DNA from: Chitinophaga sp. Cy-1792
Lineage (GTDB): Bacteria > Bacteroidota > Bacteroidia > Chitinophagales > Chitinophagaceae
Assembly: GCF_011752935.1 (NCBI RefSeq)
Contig: NZ_VWWO01000001.1
Location: forward strand, 868,001 to 932,000
DNA length: 64,000 bases
Direction: 5' to 3'
The notes under the pieces are model-generated. The model searched no databases. It was not told where the DNA came from and saw only the letters and a list, made by a program, of their open reading frames with translations. A program made the translations under genes and the position numbers. Shown here one piece after another: positions 8,766 through 17,164 of the stretch (the stretch's first letter is position 1; each line of letters begins with the position of its first letter).

Positions 8766-9851
8766 ATGAAACAAGTATTACTGGCTGCGGGGCTGTTATC
8801 CGCGGCACTGACAGGCTATGCCCAGGACTCTACTAAAACTACGGGAAATGAAAAAGGAAAAATTACCTTCTCCGGATATGCAGAGGCTTATTACAGCTAT
8901 AACACTGGCAATCCATCCAACCATATGGCCCCTGGATTTCTGTATAATTTCAGCAGACATAATGAACTAAATATCAACCTGGCCATGGTAAAAGCCAATT
9001 ACAGCAGCAGCCGTGTCAGGGCTAATGTTGGGCTCATGGCCGGGACTTATCCCCAATATAACCTGGCAGCTGAACCAGAAGCATTAAGATATGTTTATGA
9101 AGCAAATGTGGGTATTCGTATAGCGCCAAAGGTTTGGGTAGATGCCGGCATTATGCCTTCCCACATTGGCTTTGAAAGCGCCATAGGGAAAGATTGTTTC
9201 ACACTTACACGTAGTATCATGGCGGAGAATACGCCCTACTATGAAGCCGGTGCAAAAATTACCTGGTCGCCAAATGACCGCTGGTCTTTTGCAGCCATGT
9301 ACCTCAACGGATGGCAGCGCATCCGTAAAGTAGATGGTAACCAGACCCCTGCCTTCGGTACTCAGATTACCTTTAAGCCCTCCGATAATGTGCTGCTAAA
9401 CTGGAGCACCTATATCGGAAATGATTTTCCGGACAGCACCCGTAAAATGAGATACTTTAACGACCTTTACGGAACATTCAATATCACGGATAAATTCAGT
9501 CTGATCGCAGGTATAGACTATGGCTTACAACAGAAAGAAAAAGGGTCATCCGATTACTCCGTCTGGTATAGTCCTATCGCGATTGCGAAGTATGCTTTTA
9601 CACCCAAATTCGCTATGGCCGGACGCCTGGAATACTACAACGACAAAGACGGTGTAATCATCGCTACCAATACACCCAACGGCTTTCAGACTTTAGGATA
9701 TTCCCTGAATGCTGATTTTTCGCCGGTAGATAATGTCGTTTTCAGACTGGAAGGAAGATTGTTTGATGGCAGGGACAAAACATTTTATAAAAGCGATAAT
9801 CCCACTAATACCAACAGCGCCATCACTGCATCACTGGCAGTCTGGTTTTAA
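8766..9851 (+). CDS. Outer-membrane beta-barrel porin of the kdp operon
   Basis: A 361-aa protein with a signal peptide (MKQVLLAAGLLSAALTGYAQ) and alternating aromatic strands ending in SLAVWF, a terminal Phe typical of outer-membrane barrels. It resembles the OmpL-like porin-2 (BBP2) type. The motifs FSGYAEAYYSYN near the N-terminus and VDAGIMPSHIGFESA are of the kind seen in these barrels. It sits between kdpC and the KdpD-like gene, which suggests it admits K+ (or cations generally) through the outer membrane for Kdp. That role is inferred from context. Confidence 0.85.
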   Translation: MKQVLLAAGLLSAALTGYAQDSTKTTGNEKGKITFSGYAEAYYSYNTGNPSNHMAPGFLYNFSRHNELNINLAMVKANYSSSRVRANVGLMAGTYPQYNLAAEPEALRYVYEANVGIRIAPKVWVDAGIMPSHIGFESAIGKDCFTLTRSIMAENTPYYEAGAKITWSPNDRWSFAAMYLNGWQRIRKVDGNQTPAFGTQITFKPSDNVLLNWSTYIGNDFPDSTRKMRYFNDLYGTFNITDKFSLIAGIDYGLQQKEKGSSDYSVWYSPIAIAKYAFTPKFAMAGRLEYYNDKDGVIIATNTPNGFQTLGYSLNADFSPVDNVVFRLEGRLFDGRDKTFYKSDNPTNTNSAITASLAVWF

Positions 9852-9860
9852 AATGTTATC

Positions 9861-10985
9861 ATGACAGAAAAAGAAAGTTCCGTAGCGCATTTCCTGAATC
9901 TTGCCCGGCAAACAGACCGGGGCAAATTCAAAATCTACATCGGTATGAGTGCCGGCGTAGGCAAAACCTATCGCATGCTGCAGGAAGCACATGCGATGCT
10001 ACGTAATAATGTCAATATCCAGATAGGCTACATAGAAACCCATGGGCGTGCGGAGACGCACGCCCTGCTGGAAGGCTTGCCGGTTATCCCCAGGAAACAT
10101 GTCTTCTATAAAGGAAAGCTGCTGGAAGAAATGGACCTGAACACCATCCTGCTGCTGTCGCCGGAATGGGTGGTGATCGATGAGCTGGCACATACAAATA
10201 TTCCCGGTTGTAAAAATGAAAAAAGATGGCAGGATGTAGTGGAGATACTGAATGCTGGTATTAATGTGATTTCTGCTGTTAATATTCAGCATATTGAGAG
10301 CATCAACCAGGAAGTAAAAGCCATTACCGGCGTAGAAGTGCAGGAGCGTATACCCGATAGCGTACTGCAAATGGCCAACGAGGTCGTAAATATTGACCTC
10401 ACCGCCGACGAACTCATTACCCGCCTCAAAGAAGGTAAGATCTACGATAAATCAAAGGTAGAAACAGCCTTGCGCAACTTCTTCCAGCCGGAACGAATCC
10501 TTCAGCTGCGTGAACTGGCGCTGAAAGAAGTGACCAACCAGGTTGAAAGAAAAGTTGAAATAGAAGTGCCCCGAAGTCAGCAGATGCGCCATGAGACTTT
10601 CCTGGCCTGTATCTCTACCAACGACGAAACCGCAAGAAAAGTAATCCGTAAAACAGCCAGGCTCGCAGCCTATTATCATGCAGACTGGTTGGTGATATAC
10701 GTGCAGACCCCGAGTGAAAGTGCAGATAAGATCCAGCTGGCATCACAACGACATCTTATTAATAACCTGAAACTGGCTACAGAACTGGGTGCGGAAGTTG
10801 TACAGGAACATAGTGCCGATATCGCAACAACAATCATTAATGTTGCACTGGAGAAACATGTTACCACTGTTTGTATCGGGAAGCCGCACCTGAGCCTGTT
10901 TCGTATTATCTTACGGACAAACCTGTTCAATCAGCTGTTGAAAACATTATCTAATAATGATATAGACCTCATCATACTGTCATGA
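9861..10985 (+). CDS. KdpD N-terminal sensor protein with USP domain (split KdpD)
   Basis: A 374-aa protein corresponding to only the cytoplasmic N-terminal part of KdpD. A P-loop GMSAGVGKTYRML starts near residue 29, followed by GYIETHGRAET, DELAHTNIPG and NIQHIES, all KdpD-domain signatures. From about residue 245 there is a universal-stress-protein-like domain. It lacks the four-helix membrane region and the kinase of classical KdpD. The classical P-loop has PGVGKT; here the Pro is Ala. It overlaps the next gene by 4 bp (ATGA), so the two are translationally coupled and probably act as one sensor in two chains. The KdpD domain is known in other bacteria to tune K+ sensing. Confidence 0.92.
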   Translation: MTEKESSVAHFLNLARQTDRGKFKIYIGMSAGVGKTYRMLQEAHAMLRNNVNIQIGYIETHGRAETHALLEGLPVIPRKHVFYKGKLLEEMDLNTILLLSPEWVVIDELAHTNIPGCKNEKRWQDVVEILNAGINVISAVNIQHIESINQEVKAITGVEVQERIPDSVLQMANEVVNIDLTADELITRLKEGKIYDKSKVETALRNFFQPERILQLRELALKEVTNQVERKVEIEVPRSQQMRHETFLACISTNDETARKVIRKTARLAAYYHADWLVIYVQTPSESADKIQLASQRHLINNLKLATELGAEVVQEHSADIATTIINVALEKHVTTVCIGKPHLSLFRIILRTNLFNQLLKTLSNNDIDLIILS

Positions 10986-12688
10986 GTAAAGTTAGACTCA
11001 AAACGAAGATAACCCTGGGGGTGCTGTTTTTATACATCATGTTGCTGGTGGTTAGTGTGCTGGGTTATTACTACCTGAGCCGCCTGAACGAAAAAGCTAA
11101 AATCATCCTGAAGGATAACTACGAATCGCTGGAATATGCCAAAAATATGCTGGTAGCACTGGAGGAGCTACCTACCAATAAGGCGCACAGTGTGCAGGAG
11201 TTTGAAAAAAATCTGGAAAAACAACAAATCAACGTTACCGAACGTGGAGAAAAGGATGCCACCGCTAAGGTGGCTGCTTTGTTTGCGCATATCCAGAACG
11301 ATTCTACCTACTCCCCTGCTGATGTTGCCGGCATTAAAGCCAATATCTACACCATCATGGACCTCAACATGAACGCGATCGTAGGTAAGAATGAAACGGT
11401 GAAAATGGCGGCAGACAGGGCGTTATGGTATATCGCAATTATCAGTTGTGTCTGTTTTCTCGTTGGACTCACCTTCGTATATAATTTCCCCGGATATATC
11501 GCCAACCCTATCCATGAGCTGACGGAAGGTATCAAAAGCATTGCCAATAAGCAATACAGCAAACGATTACATTTTTCCTCCAATGATGAATTCGGCGACC
11601 TTGCCAATGCCTTCAATACCATGGCCCAGCGCCTCGATGACTATGAGCATAGTAATATCGCGCGGATCATGTTCGAGAAACAGCGCGCAGAAGCCGTAAT
11701 TAGTAGCCTGAAAGACGCCACCATTGGCTTTGATATAAAGAATACCATCCTGTTTGCCAACGCAGAAGCCTTGCAGCTACTTAGTATGCAGGAGAAAGAT
11801 GTGGTAGGCAAATCTGCCGAAGATGCCGGTAAATACAATGATCTGCTAAAATATCTTGTTAATAACCAGGAGAATACACCGATAAAAATTGTGGTTGATG
11901 GAAAAGAATCTTTCTTCACGAGAGAAGTAGCTGATATTAAACACGAAAATGAACGTATAGGCTATGTCGTTATATTGAAAAATATTACCTCTTTCAAAGA
12001 GCATGACCTGGCTAAGACCCACTTCATTGCTACCATTTCCCATGAACTAAAAACGCCGCTGGCGTCTTCTGATTTTAGTCTGAAGTTATTGGAAGATGAT
12101 CGCGTTGGTCATCTCTCTGAAGAACAAAAAGAACTGGTAGACAGTCTCAAACAGGATAACAGGCGCATGATCAAAATCGTGGGCGAGTTACTTGATCTTT
12201 CGCAGGTGGAAAGCGGCAATATACAGTTGCAACCGCAATCTGTGCCGGCACAGAACATTGTACAATACGCCATGGATACCGTGCGGAAGCAGGCGGCGCA
12301 AAGGGAAATTTCTATTGATGCAGATGTGCCGGAAACATTGCCAAAAGTACTGGCAGATGTGGAAAAGTCGGCCTGGGTACTGGTAAACCTCCTGACCAAC
12401 GCCATTCGCTATTCGCCGGCTAAATCGGCTATAGCTTTAAACGTGATGGCAGCCGAAGGCAGAATGATATTGTTCTCTGTGCAGGACAAAGGAAAAGGAA
12501 TCCCTGTTGAGTTTACCAGCAGAATCTTCGAAAGGTTTTTCCAGGTGCCGGGCGGCAGTGGCGACAAAGGGAACGGGCTCGGACTCGCGATTTCCAAAGA
12601 GTTTATTGAAGCGCAGGGCGGTAAAATCGGTGTTACCAGCGAAGAAGGGAAAGGCAGTACTTTCTATTTTACCTTACCGGCCGCTTAG
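10982..12688 (+). CDS. HAMP-PAS sensor histidine kinase, partner of the split KdpD
   Basis: A 568-aa membrane kinase. A first TM helix lies at about residues 9-31, an extracytoplasmic sensor of about 120 aa follows, and a second TM helix lies near 145-170. Then come HAMP (NPIHELTEGI), a PAS-like domain (about 230-345), HisKA with SHELKTPL (His354), and HATPase_c with DKGKGIP and GNGLGLAIS. All catalytic residues appear intact. It overlaps the upstream KdpD-domain gene by 4 bp and so replaces the kinase half of KdpD. No response regulator is encoded beside it. Given the sigma-54 promoter upstream, the partner is likely an NtrC-type regulator elsewhere. Its stop overlaps that of the convergent hybrid kinase. 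Confidence 0.93.
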   Translation: MSKVRLKTKITLGVLFLYIMLLVVSVLGYYYLSRLNEKAKIILKDNYESLEYAKNMLVALEELPTNKAHSVQEFEKNLEKQQINVTERGEKDATAKVAALFAHIQNDSTYSPADVAGIKANIYTIMDLNMNAIVGKNETVKMAADRALWYIAIISCVCFLVGLTFVYNFPGYIANPIHELTEGIKSIANKQYSKRLHFSSNDEFGDLANAFNTMAQRLDDYEHSNIARIMFEKQRAEAVISSLKDATIGFDIKNTILFANAEALQLLSMQEKDVVGKSAEDAGKYNDLLKYLVNNQENTPIKIVVDGKESFFTREVADIKHENERIGYVVILKNITSFKEHDLAKTHFIATISHELKTPLASSDFSLKLLEDDRVGHLSEEQKELVDSLKQDNRRMIKIVGELLDLSQVESGNIQLQPQSVPAQNIVQYAMDTVRKQAAQREISIDADVPETLPKVLADVEKSAWVLVNLLTNAIRYSPAKSAIALNVMAAEGRMILFSVQDKGKGIPVEFTSRIFERFFQVPGGSGDKGNGLGLAISKEFIEAQGGKIGVTSEEGKGSTFYFTLPAA

Positions 12689-15273
12689 GATGTAGCGGTT
12701 TGTAACGCCGGTAGTATTTCCTGGTACATACTAACGAGCTTGCCTACACGATGCGGTACCGACGATAGATTTTCACGGCTCTGGGTATCCATTTCGATAC
12801 TCAGGGAGAGTCTGACCGCTTCGGTATGTTGTAGCAGGGAGAAGCAGCTTTTCAGCTGATGCGCCATAATAAAGGCATTCTGCCAGTCTTCCGATTGTAC
12901 GGACTGCTGCAGCATTTCCAGCTTCTCCGGGAAATCGGCCTGCATATCTACCAGGAGGTCGTTTATTTCATGGTCTTCCAGTCCTATTTTGGAGCGTAGG
13001 TACTGAAAGTCGATATTATAGGAAGACATATGCTTCACTTGAGTTTTAGGGATTTCCTGTAGCGTCGGGGAGCCGGTGGCTTTTAATATTTTGGTGAAGA
13101 GTTCATCCGCTTCGAAGGGTTTTGAAATATAGTCATTCATTCCTGATTCGAGGCAACGTTCTTTTTCTCCTTTGAGTGCGGAGGCGGTCATGGCAATGAT
13201 GACATCGGTAACGCCATTTTTTCTCATGAGTTGTGTGGCCTCGTGGCCATCCATACCGGGCATTTGTATGTCCATCAGAATGCAGTCGTAGGATTGCATC
13301 AATACCAGTTCCACTGCGGTGCGGCCATTATCCACGATGGCTACCCGGGCGCCTGCATTGCTGAGCGCATGATAGGCCACCTTTTGATTGATAAGATTAT
13401 CTTCTACTATCAGTATGGATTTCCCCAGCAAAGGCTTTGAGTTTTTCGGGAAAACGGGTGTTTTCTCCATTTCGGTTGCCAGGGTATTATCATAGTTAAA
13501 AGGAATTTCTACATGAAAGCGGGAACCTTCTCCTGGCTTGCTTTCTACGCTGATGCTTCCCTGCTGCATTTCTGCCAGCTCCCGGCAGATGGCCAGTCCC
13601 AGGCCTGTGCCACCAAAGGTCCGGTTATCATCACCGTGCGACTGAGTAAAGCTTTCGAATATATGCAGTTGTTTTTCAGGGGCAATGCCAATGCCGGTGT
13701 CTGCAACATCAATGGCTAAACGAATTTTCTCTTTTCCTATTGATGCCGGATATAGGTGTACGTTCACGCTTCCTCCGGGGCCGGTGAATTTAATGGCGTT
13801 TTCTACCAGATTTACCAATACCTGTATTAGTCTCACCTTATCCCCTATAATTATTTCAGGTAGATGCTCATCCAGTGTTGTAATGAATACCAGGTCTTTC
13901 TCCTGTGCCTGGTGTTTCAGGGTGTACAATGCGTTTTCAATCTCTTCTCCGAGGTAGAAAGGTTTTTCTTCCAGGTTGAGTTTGCCCGCTTTTATTTTGG
14001 AGAAATCGAGTATTTCGTTGATGATAACCAACAGGTTAGCTGCGGAGGTTTGAATGGCAGTAATGAATTCCTGTTGGTTGCCATGCAGCCGTGGGTCCTG
14101 AAGGAGCAGGCCTGTCATGCCCAGGATACCGTTCATGGGCGTACGAATTTCGTGGCTCATGTTGGCCAGGAAAATTTCCTGTGCCCTGCGGGCTTCTTCG
14201 GCTAAGTGCTTTGCCCTGGCCATTTCGCGGTAACTGTTTTTCTTATCGGTCACATCGTGGGCGATACCGCAAATGCCGATCATCTCCCCGTAACTATTAC
14301 GCAAGGGGAATTTGGTCATATTGAAAAACAGGGTCTGGCCCTCAAACTCAAAGGCATCATCCTGATCAATGGGGGTACCGGCAGAGATTACATGCGAGTC
14401 CATGTGGGCGTAGCGTTCTACCCAGGGGAAGTCGAGATCTTCGTCTATGCGGCCGATAATGGCTTCTCTGGGCGTTTGCAGCACTTCTGAAAAGCGTTTG
14501 TTTACCAGCAGGTACCTGCCCGACATATCTTTGATAAACATCAGGGAAGGCGTGAAGTCGATGACTGCTTCCAGTCTTTCCCGGATATAATCTACGTTAT
14601 AATCGCTTCCGCCGCTGGAATAAAGATCTTTTACGATACATTGAAACTCAGTTACATGGCCGAAATCATCCCTGACAACAGACACCAGCTGTTCTACCCA
14701 TTTGCGCTCGCCTGATTTGGTGATGATTTCAAACTGGATAGAGGAATAGTCCTGGTGACCACGCATTTGTTCCGAATAGAAATTTTCCAGGCGGTTAAAG
14801 GTGCGGGTATCCAGGAACATGGAGTAGTGCTGGTCGGTCACTTCTTCGGCGGTGTAGCCGGTAATTTCTTCTACGCGGCTGCTGACGAAGCTGAAATATC
14901 CTTCCGGCGTGGAGGTATACATGATAGGGCCGGCTTGTTGTGCCAGTCTTTTGTAGGATTGGGAACTTTTGTACAGCCGGTTGCTTCTGTCTCTCAGCTG
15001 GGCGAAGCGCAGGGAGATGTATCGGCCTTCGACGCAGAGGAAAACGATGGCCACGCATACCGCAAAGAGGATGAACCAGAAGCTGTATTCTGTATAGAGC
15101 TCATTTTTTTGGAGGGCTGCCAGTAGTTCAGTGTCTGTGTTGCTGCTTTTGCGCGCCATGGTGGCGGTTATGTGCACACGTTGCCGGATATGCCACGAGT
15201 AATACAACAGAACACAGAGTATCATCCCTATGGTTACAAACAGCCAGATCACGCTATTAACAATTTTTTTCAT
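12685..15273 (-). CDS. Hybrid histidine kinase: 2 PAS, HisKA, HATPase, REC, HPt
   Basis: An 862-aa protein with two N-terminal TM helices (about 8-28 and 60-80) around a very short outer loop. Two PAS domains with PAC segments follow (about 108-225 and 235-350). HisKA has SHEIRTPMNG (His374), and HATPase_c carries DTGIGIAPE and GTGLGLAI. A receiver domain has MDIQMPGMDG (Asp about 668), and a C-terminal HPt domain has AHQLKSC (His805). It therefore contains a full phosphorelay up to HPt and needs only an external output regulator. The small outer loop suggests that the signal is sensed in the membrane or cytoplasm via PAS. It is convergent with the kdp operon, and the two stop codons overlap. 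Confidence 0.93.
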   Translation of the reverse strand: MKKIVNSVIWLFVTIGMILCVLLYYSWHIRQRVHITATMARKSSNTDTELLAALQKNELYTEYSFWFILFAVCVAIVFLCVEGRYISLRFAQLRDRSNRLYKSSQSYKRLAQQAGPIMYTSTPEGYFSFVSSRVEEITGYTAEEVTDQHYSMFLDTRTFNRLENFYSEQMRGHQDYSSIQFEIITKSGERKWVEQLVSVVRDDFGHVTEFQCIVKDLYSSGGSDYNVDYIRERLEAVIDFTPSLMFIKDMSGRYLLVNKRFSEVLQTPREAIIGRIDEDLDFPWVERYAHMDSHVISAGTPIDQDDAFEFEGQTLFFNMTKFPLRNSYGEMIGICGIAHDVTDKKNSYREMARAKHLAEEARRAQEIFLANMSHEIRTPMNGILGMTGLLLQDPRLHGNQQEFITAIQTSAANLLVIINEILDFSKIKAGKLNLEEKPFYLGEEIENALYTLKHQAQEKDLVFITTLDEHLPEIIIGDKVRLIQVLVNLVENAIKFTGPGGSVNVHLYPASIGKEKIRLAIDVADTGIGIAPEKQLHIFESFTQSHGDDNRTFGGTGLGLAICRELAEMQQGSISVESKPGEGSRFHVEIPFNYDNTLATEMEKTPVFPKNSKPLLGKSILIVEDNLINQKVAYHALSNAGARVAIVDNGRTAVELVLMQSYDCILMDIQMPGMDGHEATQLMRKNGVTDVIIAMTASALKGEKERCLESGMNDYISKPFEADELFTKILKATGSPTLQEIPKTQVKHMSSYNIDFQYLRSKIGLEDHEINDLLVDMQADFPEKLEMLQQSVQSEDWQNAFIMAHQLKSCFSLLQHTEAVRLSLSIEMDTQSRENLSSVPHRVGKLVSMYQEILPALQTATS

Positions 15274-15516
15274 GTAGTGGTGTGTTCACAAACTCTTAAA
15301 AATTGTATAACTATAAATTACCAGCGTTGACAGGAGATTAGGACCAAATCGAAGATTTTATATCAATTTAATGATTATTTAGCCCAAATTGCTGTTCATT
15401 TTGTTCATTTTGGGGTTGACTACTTAAAAAAGAATATCAATATCAATTTGAGTTTTTGTGTAACTTCCACCGCGGAAATGATTCATCCGGTGGATGTTTT
15501 TGCAATATTTTAACCA
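15274..15516. other. Intergenic region with a 9-bp direct repeat
   Basis: This AT-rich spacer lies between the divergent hybrid kinase and outer-membrane protein genes. It contains tandem TGTTCATTT copies spaced 9 bp apart at 15391-15410; the same motif occurs several times upstream of the giant adhesin at 51303-51369. No RNA gene or small frame was recognised. Confidence 0.4.
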
Positions 15517-15545
15517 ATTGTTTTACAATCATTCCATTAAATTTG
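15517..15545 (+). promoter_or_regulatory. Bacteroidota-type sigma-A promoter of the barrel protein gene
   Basis: ATTG-N17-TAAATTTG: the -7 element (15538-15545) is a perfect TAnnTTTG match, with TTG 17 bp upstream. The predicted start is close to 15552, about 27 nt before the ATG at 15579. Confidence 0.6.
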
Positions 15546-15578
15546 CCTAATATTCTTTTTCTTAAGTATTAAGATTTT

Positions 15579-16280
15579 ATGAAAAAAATAATTTTTACCC
15601 TTGGTTTGATAGCCATTTCGCTGGGAGTTTTTGCACAGGACGGTGGTTCGCCGATGAATAAAGCAATGAATTCCGTTTCCCATTCCAAAGACTTCCTGAT
15701 GATCCAGTTTGGTTACAGTGGATGGTCAAATTCTCCGGATAGCGTGAAGTCTGGCTTCAACAGGGCTTTTAATATAGCTTTCATGTACGATATGCCGCTG
15801 AAAGGTTCTAAATTCAGTATCGCTCCGGGTCTCGGTATCAGTACAGATGGTGTTATGCTGAAAGACCACACCATGGATGTTGCCGGCCGTGTTAATACTT
15901 CAGACGTTACTTTCCCTTATTCTACTGCCAACAAAAGATATAAAGTAGCTACTACTTACCTGGAAATTCCGGTTGAATTAAGATATCGTTCCGTTCCTGA
16001 TAACGCTAACAAAGGCTTTAAGGCTGCTATCGGTCTGAAAATCGGTGCCCTCGTAGATGCACATACGAAAGCTAAATTCACTGGTCCTAACGGTGGTAAA
16101 ACTACCGACAAGGAAAGAAATAAGGAGTATTTCAACCCATGGCGTTTTGCCGCTTCTGCACGTGTAGGTTATGGAAATTTTGCACTTTTCTACAACTATT
16201 CCCTGACTCCACTGCTGAAAAACTCCGACAAATACGATATCCGTCCTTACCAGATCGGTATCGCCCTGAGTGGTCTTTAA
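15579..16280 (+). CDS. Outer-membrane beta-barrel protein (PorT/OmpA-like barrel)
   Basis: A 233-aa protein with signal peptide MKKIIFTLGLIAISLGVFAQ and a predicted 8-strand-like barrel. Strands alternate (FLMIQFGYSGW, FSIAPGLGIS, YLEIPVELRYR, FKAAIGLKIGALV, FAASARVGYGNFALFYNYS). The YLEIPVELRYR strand is typical of the PorT family of Bacteroidota barrels. It is monocistronic, between its own promoter and a strong terminator. The specific function is unknown. Confidence 0.82.
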   Translation: MKKIIFTLGLIAISLGVFAQDGGSPMNKAMNSVSHSKDFLMIQFGYSGWSNSPDSVKSGFNRAFNIAFMYDMPLKGSKFSIAPGLGISTDGVMLKDHTMDVAGRVNTSDVTFPYSTANKRYKVATTYLEIPVELRYRSVPDNANKGFKAAIGLKIGALVDAHTKAKFTGPNGGKTTDKERNKEYFNPWRFAASARVGYGNFALFYNYSLTPLLKNSDKYDIRPYQIGIALSGL

Positions 16281-16300
16281 TACCAATTGACGAATATAAA

Positions 16301-16332
16301 AAAACGCGTCCCGCTTCGGCGGGGCGCGTTTT
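16301..16332. terminator. Bidirectional terminator with UUCG tetraloop
   Basis: A 14-bp stem (16301-16314 with 16319-16332, one G-U pair) closes a TTCG tetraloop. It has A-tracts on the left and T-tracts on the right, between the converging barrel gene and paaG-like gene. Confidence 0.95.
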
Positions 16333-16353
16333 TCTTTTCAGGCAGATGATCTG

Positions 16354-17130
16354 CTATTTTCCGGTAAATACGGGCGTTCTCTTTTCGAGGAAGGCCTGCA
16401 CCCCTTCTGTATTATCAGCGGAGCTTCCAGCGATTTCCTGGCAATAGGCCTCATATTCGAGCACTGCATCCAGGTCTTCGGTCATGCCTTTGGTCAGCAT
16501 TTTCTTCATCAGGGCGATGGCTTTCGTTGGTGCATTGGCGTAATATTTCACCTCTGCGGCCACAGCCTCGTCCAGTTCTGATGCCGGCACTACTTTATTC
16601 ACCAGCCCCAGTTTAAGCGCTTCTTCTGCGCTTACCTTGCTGGCTTTGGTGGCCAGCTCAAAGGCACGGTGATAGCCTACCGTCCGGGGAAGGAAGTAGG
16701 AAGACCCCGAATCCAATACCAGCGCAATATTCACAAATATCTCTATCATGCTGGCGGTTTCGCTGGCAATGATCACGTCGCAGGCCAGCGCCAGGGAACA
16801 TCCCGCGCCGGCTGCCACTCCATTCAGTTTGCAGATAACCGGCTTAGGCATATTTCGTATAGCCCTGATAATAGGGTTATAACGTTTATGCAAGGAGTCG
16901 CTGAGACTGCGTTTGCCAGCCTCCATGGAAGCTTTCAGATCCTGGCCACTACTGAAGGCCTTGCCGGCCCCCGTTAAAACCACTACACGTACGGAAGGAT
17001 CTCTTTCTACCTGTTTTAATGCATCCTGGAGTTCGTAACTCTGGGCATCATCGAAGGCGTTATATACTTCTGGTCTGTTTAAGGTAATGGTGGCTGCACC
17101 ATCACGGATGTCAAGCAATAAGGCTGCCAT
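16354..17130 (-). CDS. paaG: Crotonase-fold enoyl-CoA hydratase/isomerase, PaaG-type
   Basis: A 258-aa protein of full crotonase length. The oxyanion-hole segments are SSGQDL (about 60-65) and NGVAAGAG (about 103-110). Asp140 in LVLDSGSS matches the catalytic Asp of PaaG-type isomerases. The C-terminus (EIAGSSADNTEGVQAFLEKR, then TPVFTGK) is very like PaaG, the 1,2-epoxyphenylacetyl-CoA isomerase of phenylacetate degradation. No other paa gene is in the window, so a general enoyl-CoA isomerase or hydratase role is possible. It follows the S9 peptidase gene by 34 bp on the same strand. Confidence 0.85.
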   Translation of the reverse strand: MAALLLDIRDGAATITLNRPEVYNAFDDAQSYELQDALKQVERDPSVRVVVLTGAGKAFSSGQDLKASMEAGKRSLSDSLHKRYNPIIRAIRNMPKPVICKLNGVAAGAGCSLALACDVIIASETASMIEIFVNIALVLDSGSSYFLPRTVGYHRAFELATKASKVSAEEALKLGLVNKVVPASELDEAVAAEVKYYANAPTKAIALMKKMLTKGMTEDLDAVLEYEAYCQEIAGSSADNTEGVQAFLEKRTPVFTGK

Positions 17131-17164
17131 GGAGACTATTTTGGTGTTAATGAATTACAGATGA

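Noticed and set aside
9861..12688. KdpD interrupted by a frameshift or stop
   Set aside because: The downstream protein has its own TM helices and HAMP domain, not the KdpD membrane region, and the genes overlap by ATGA. The split is a genuine gene arrangement.
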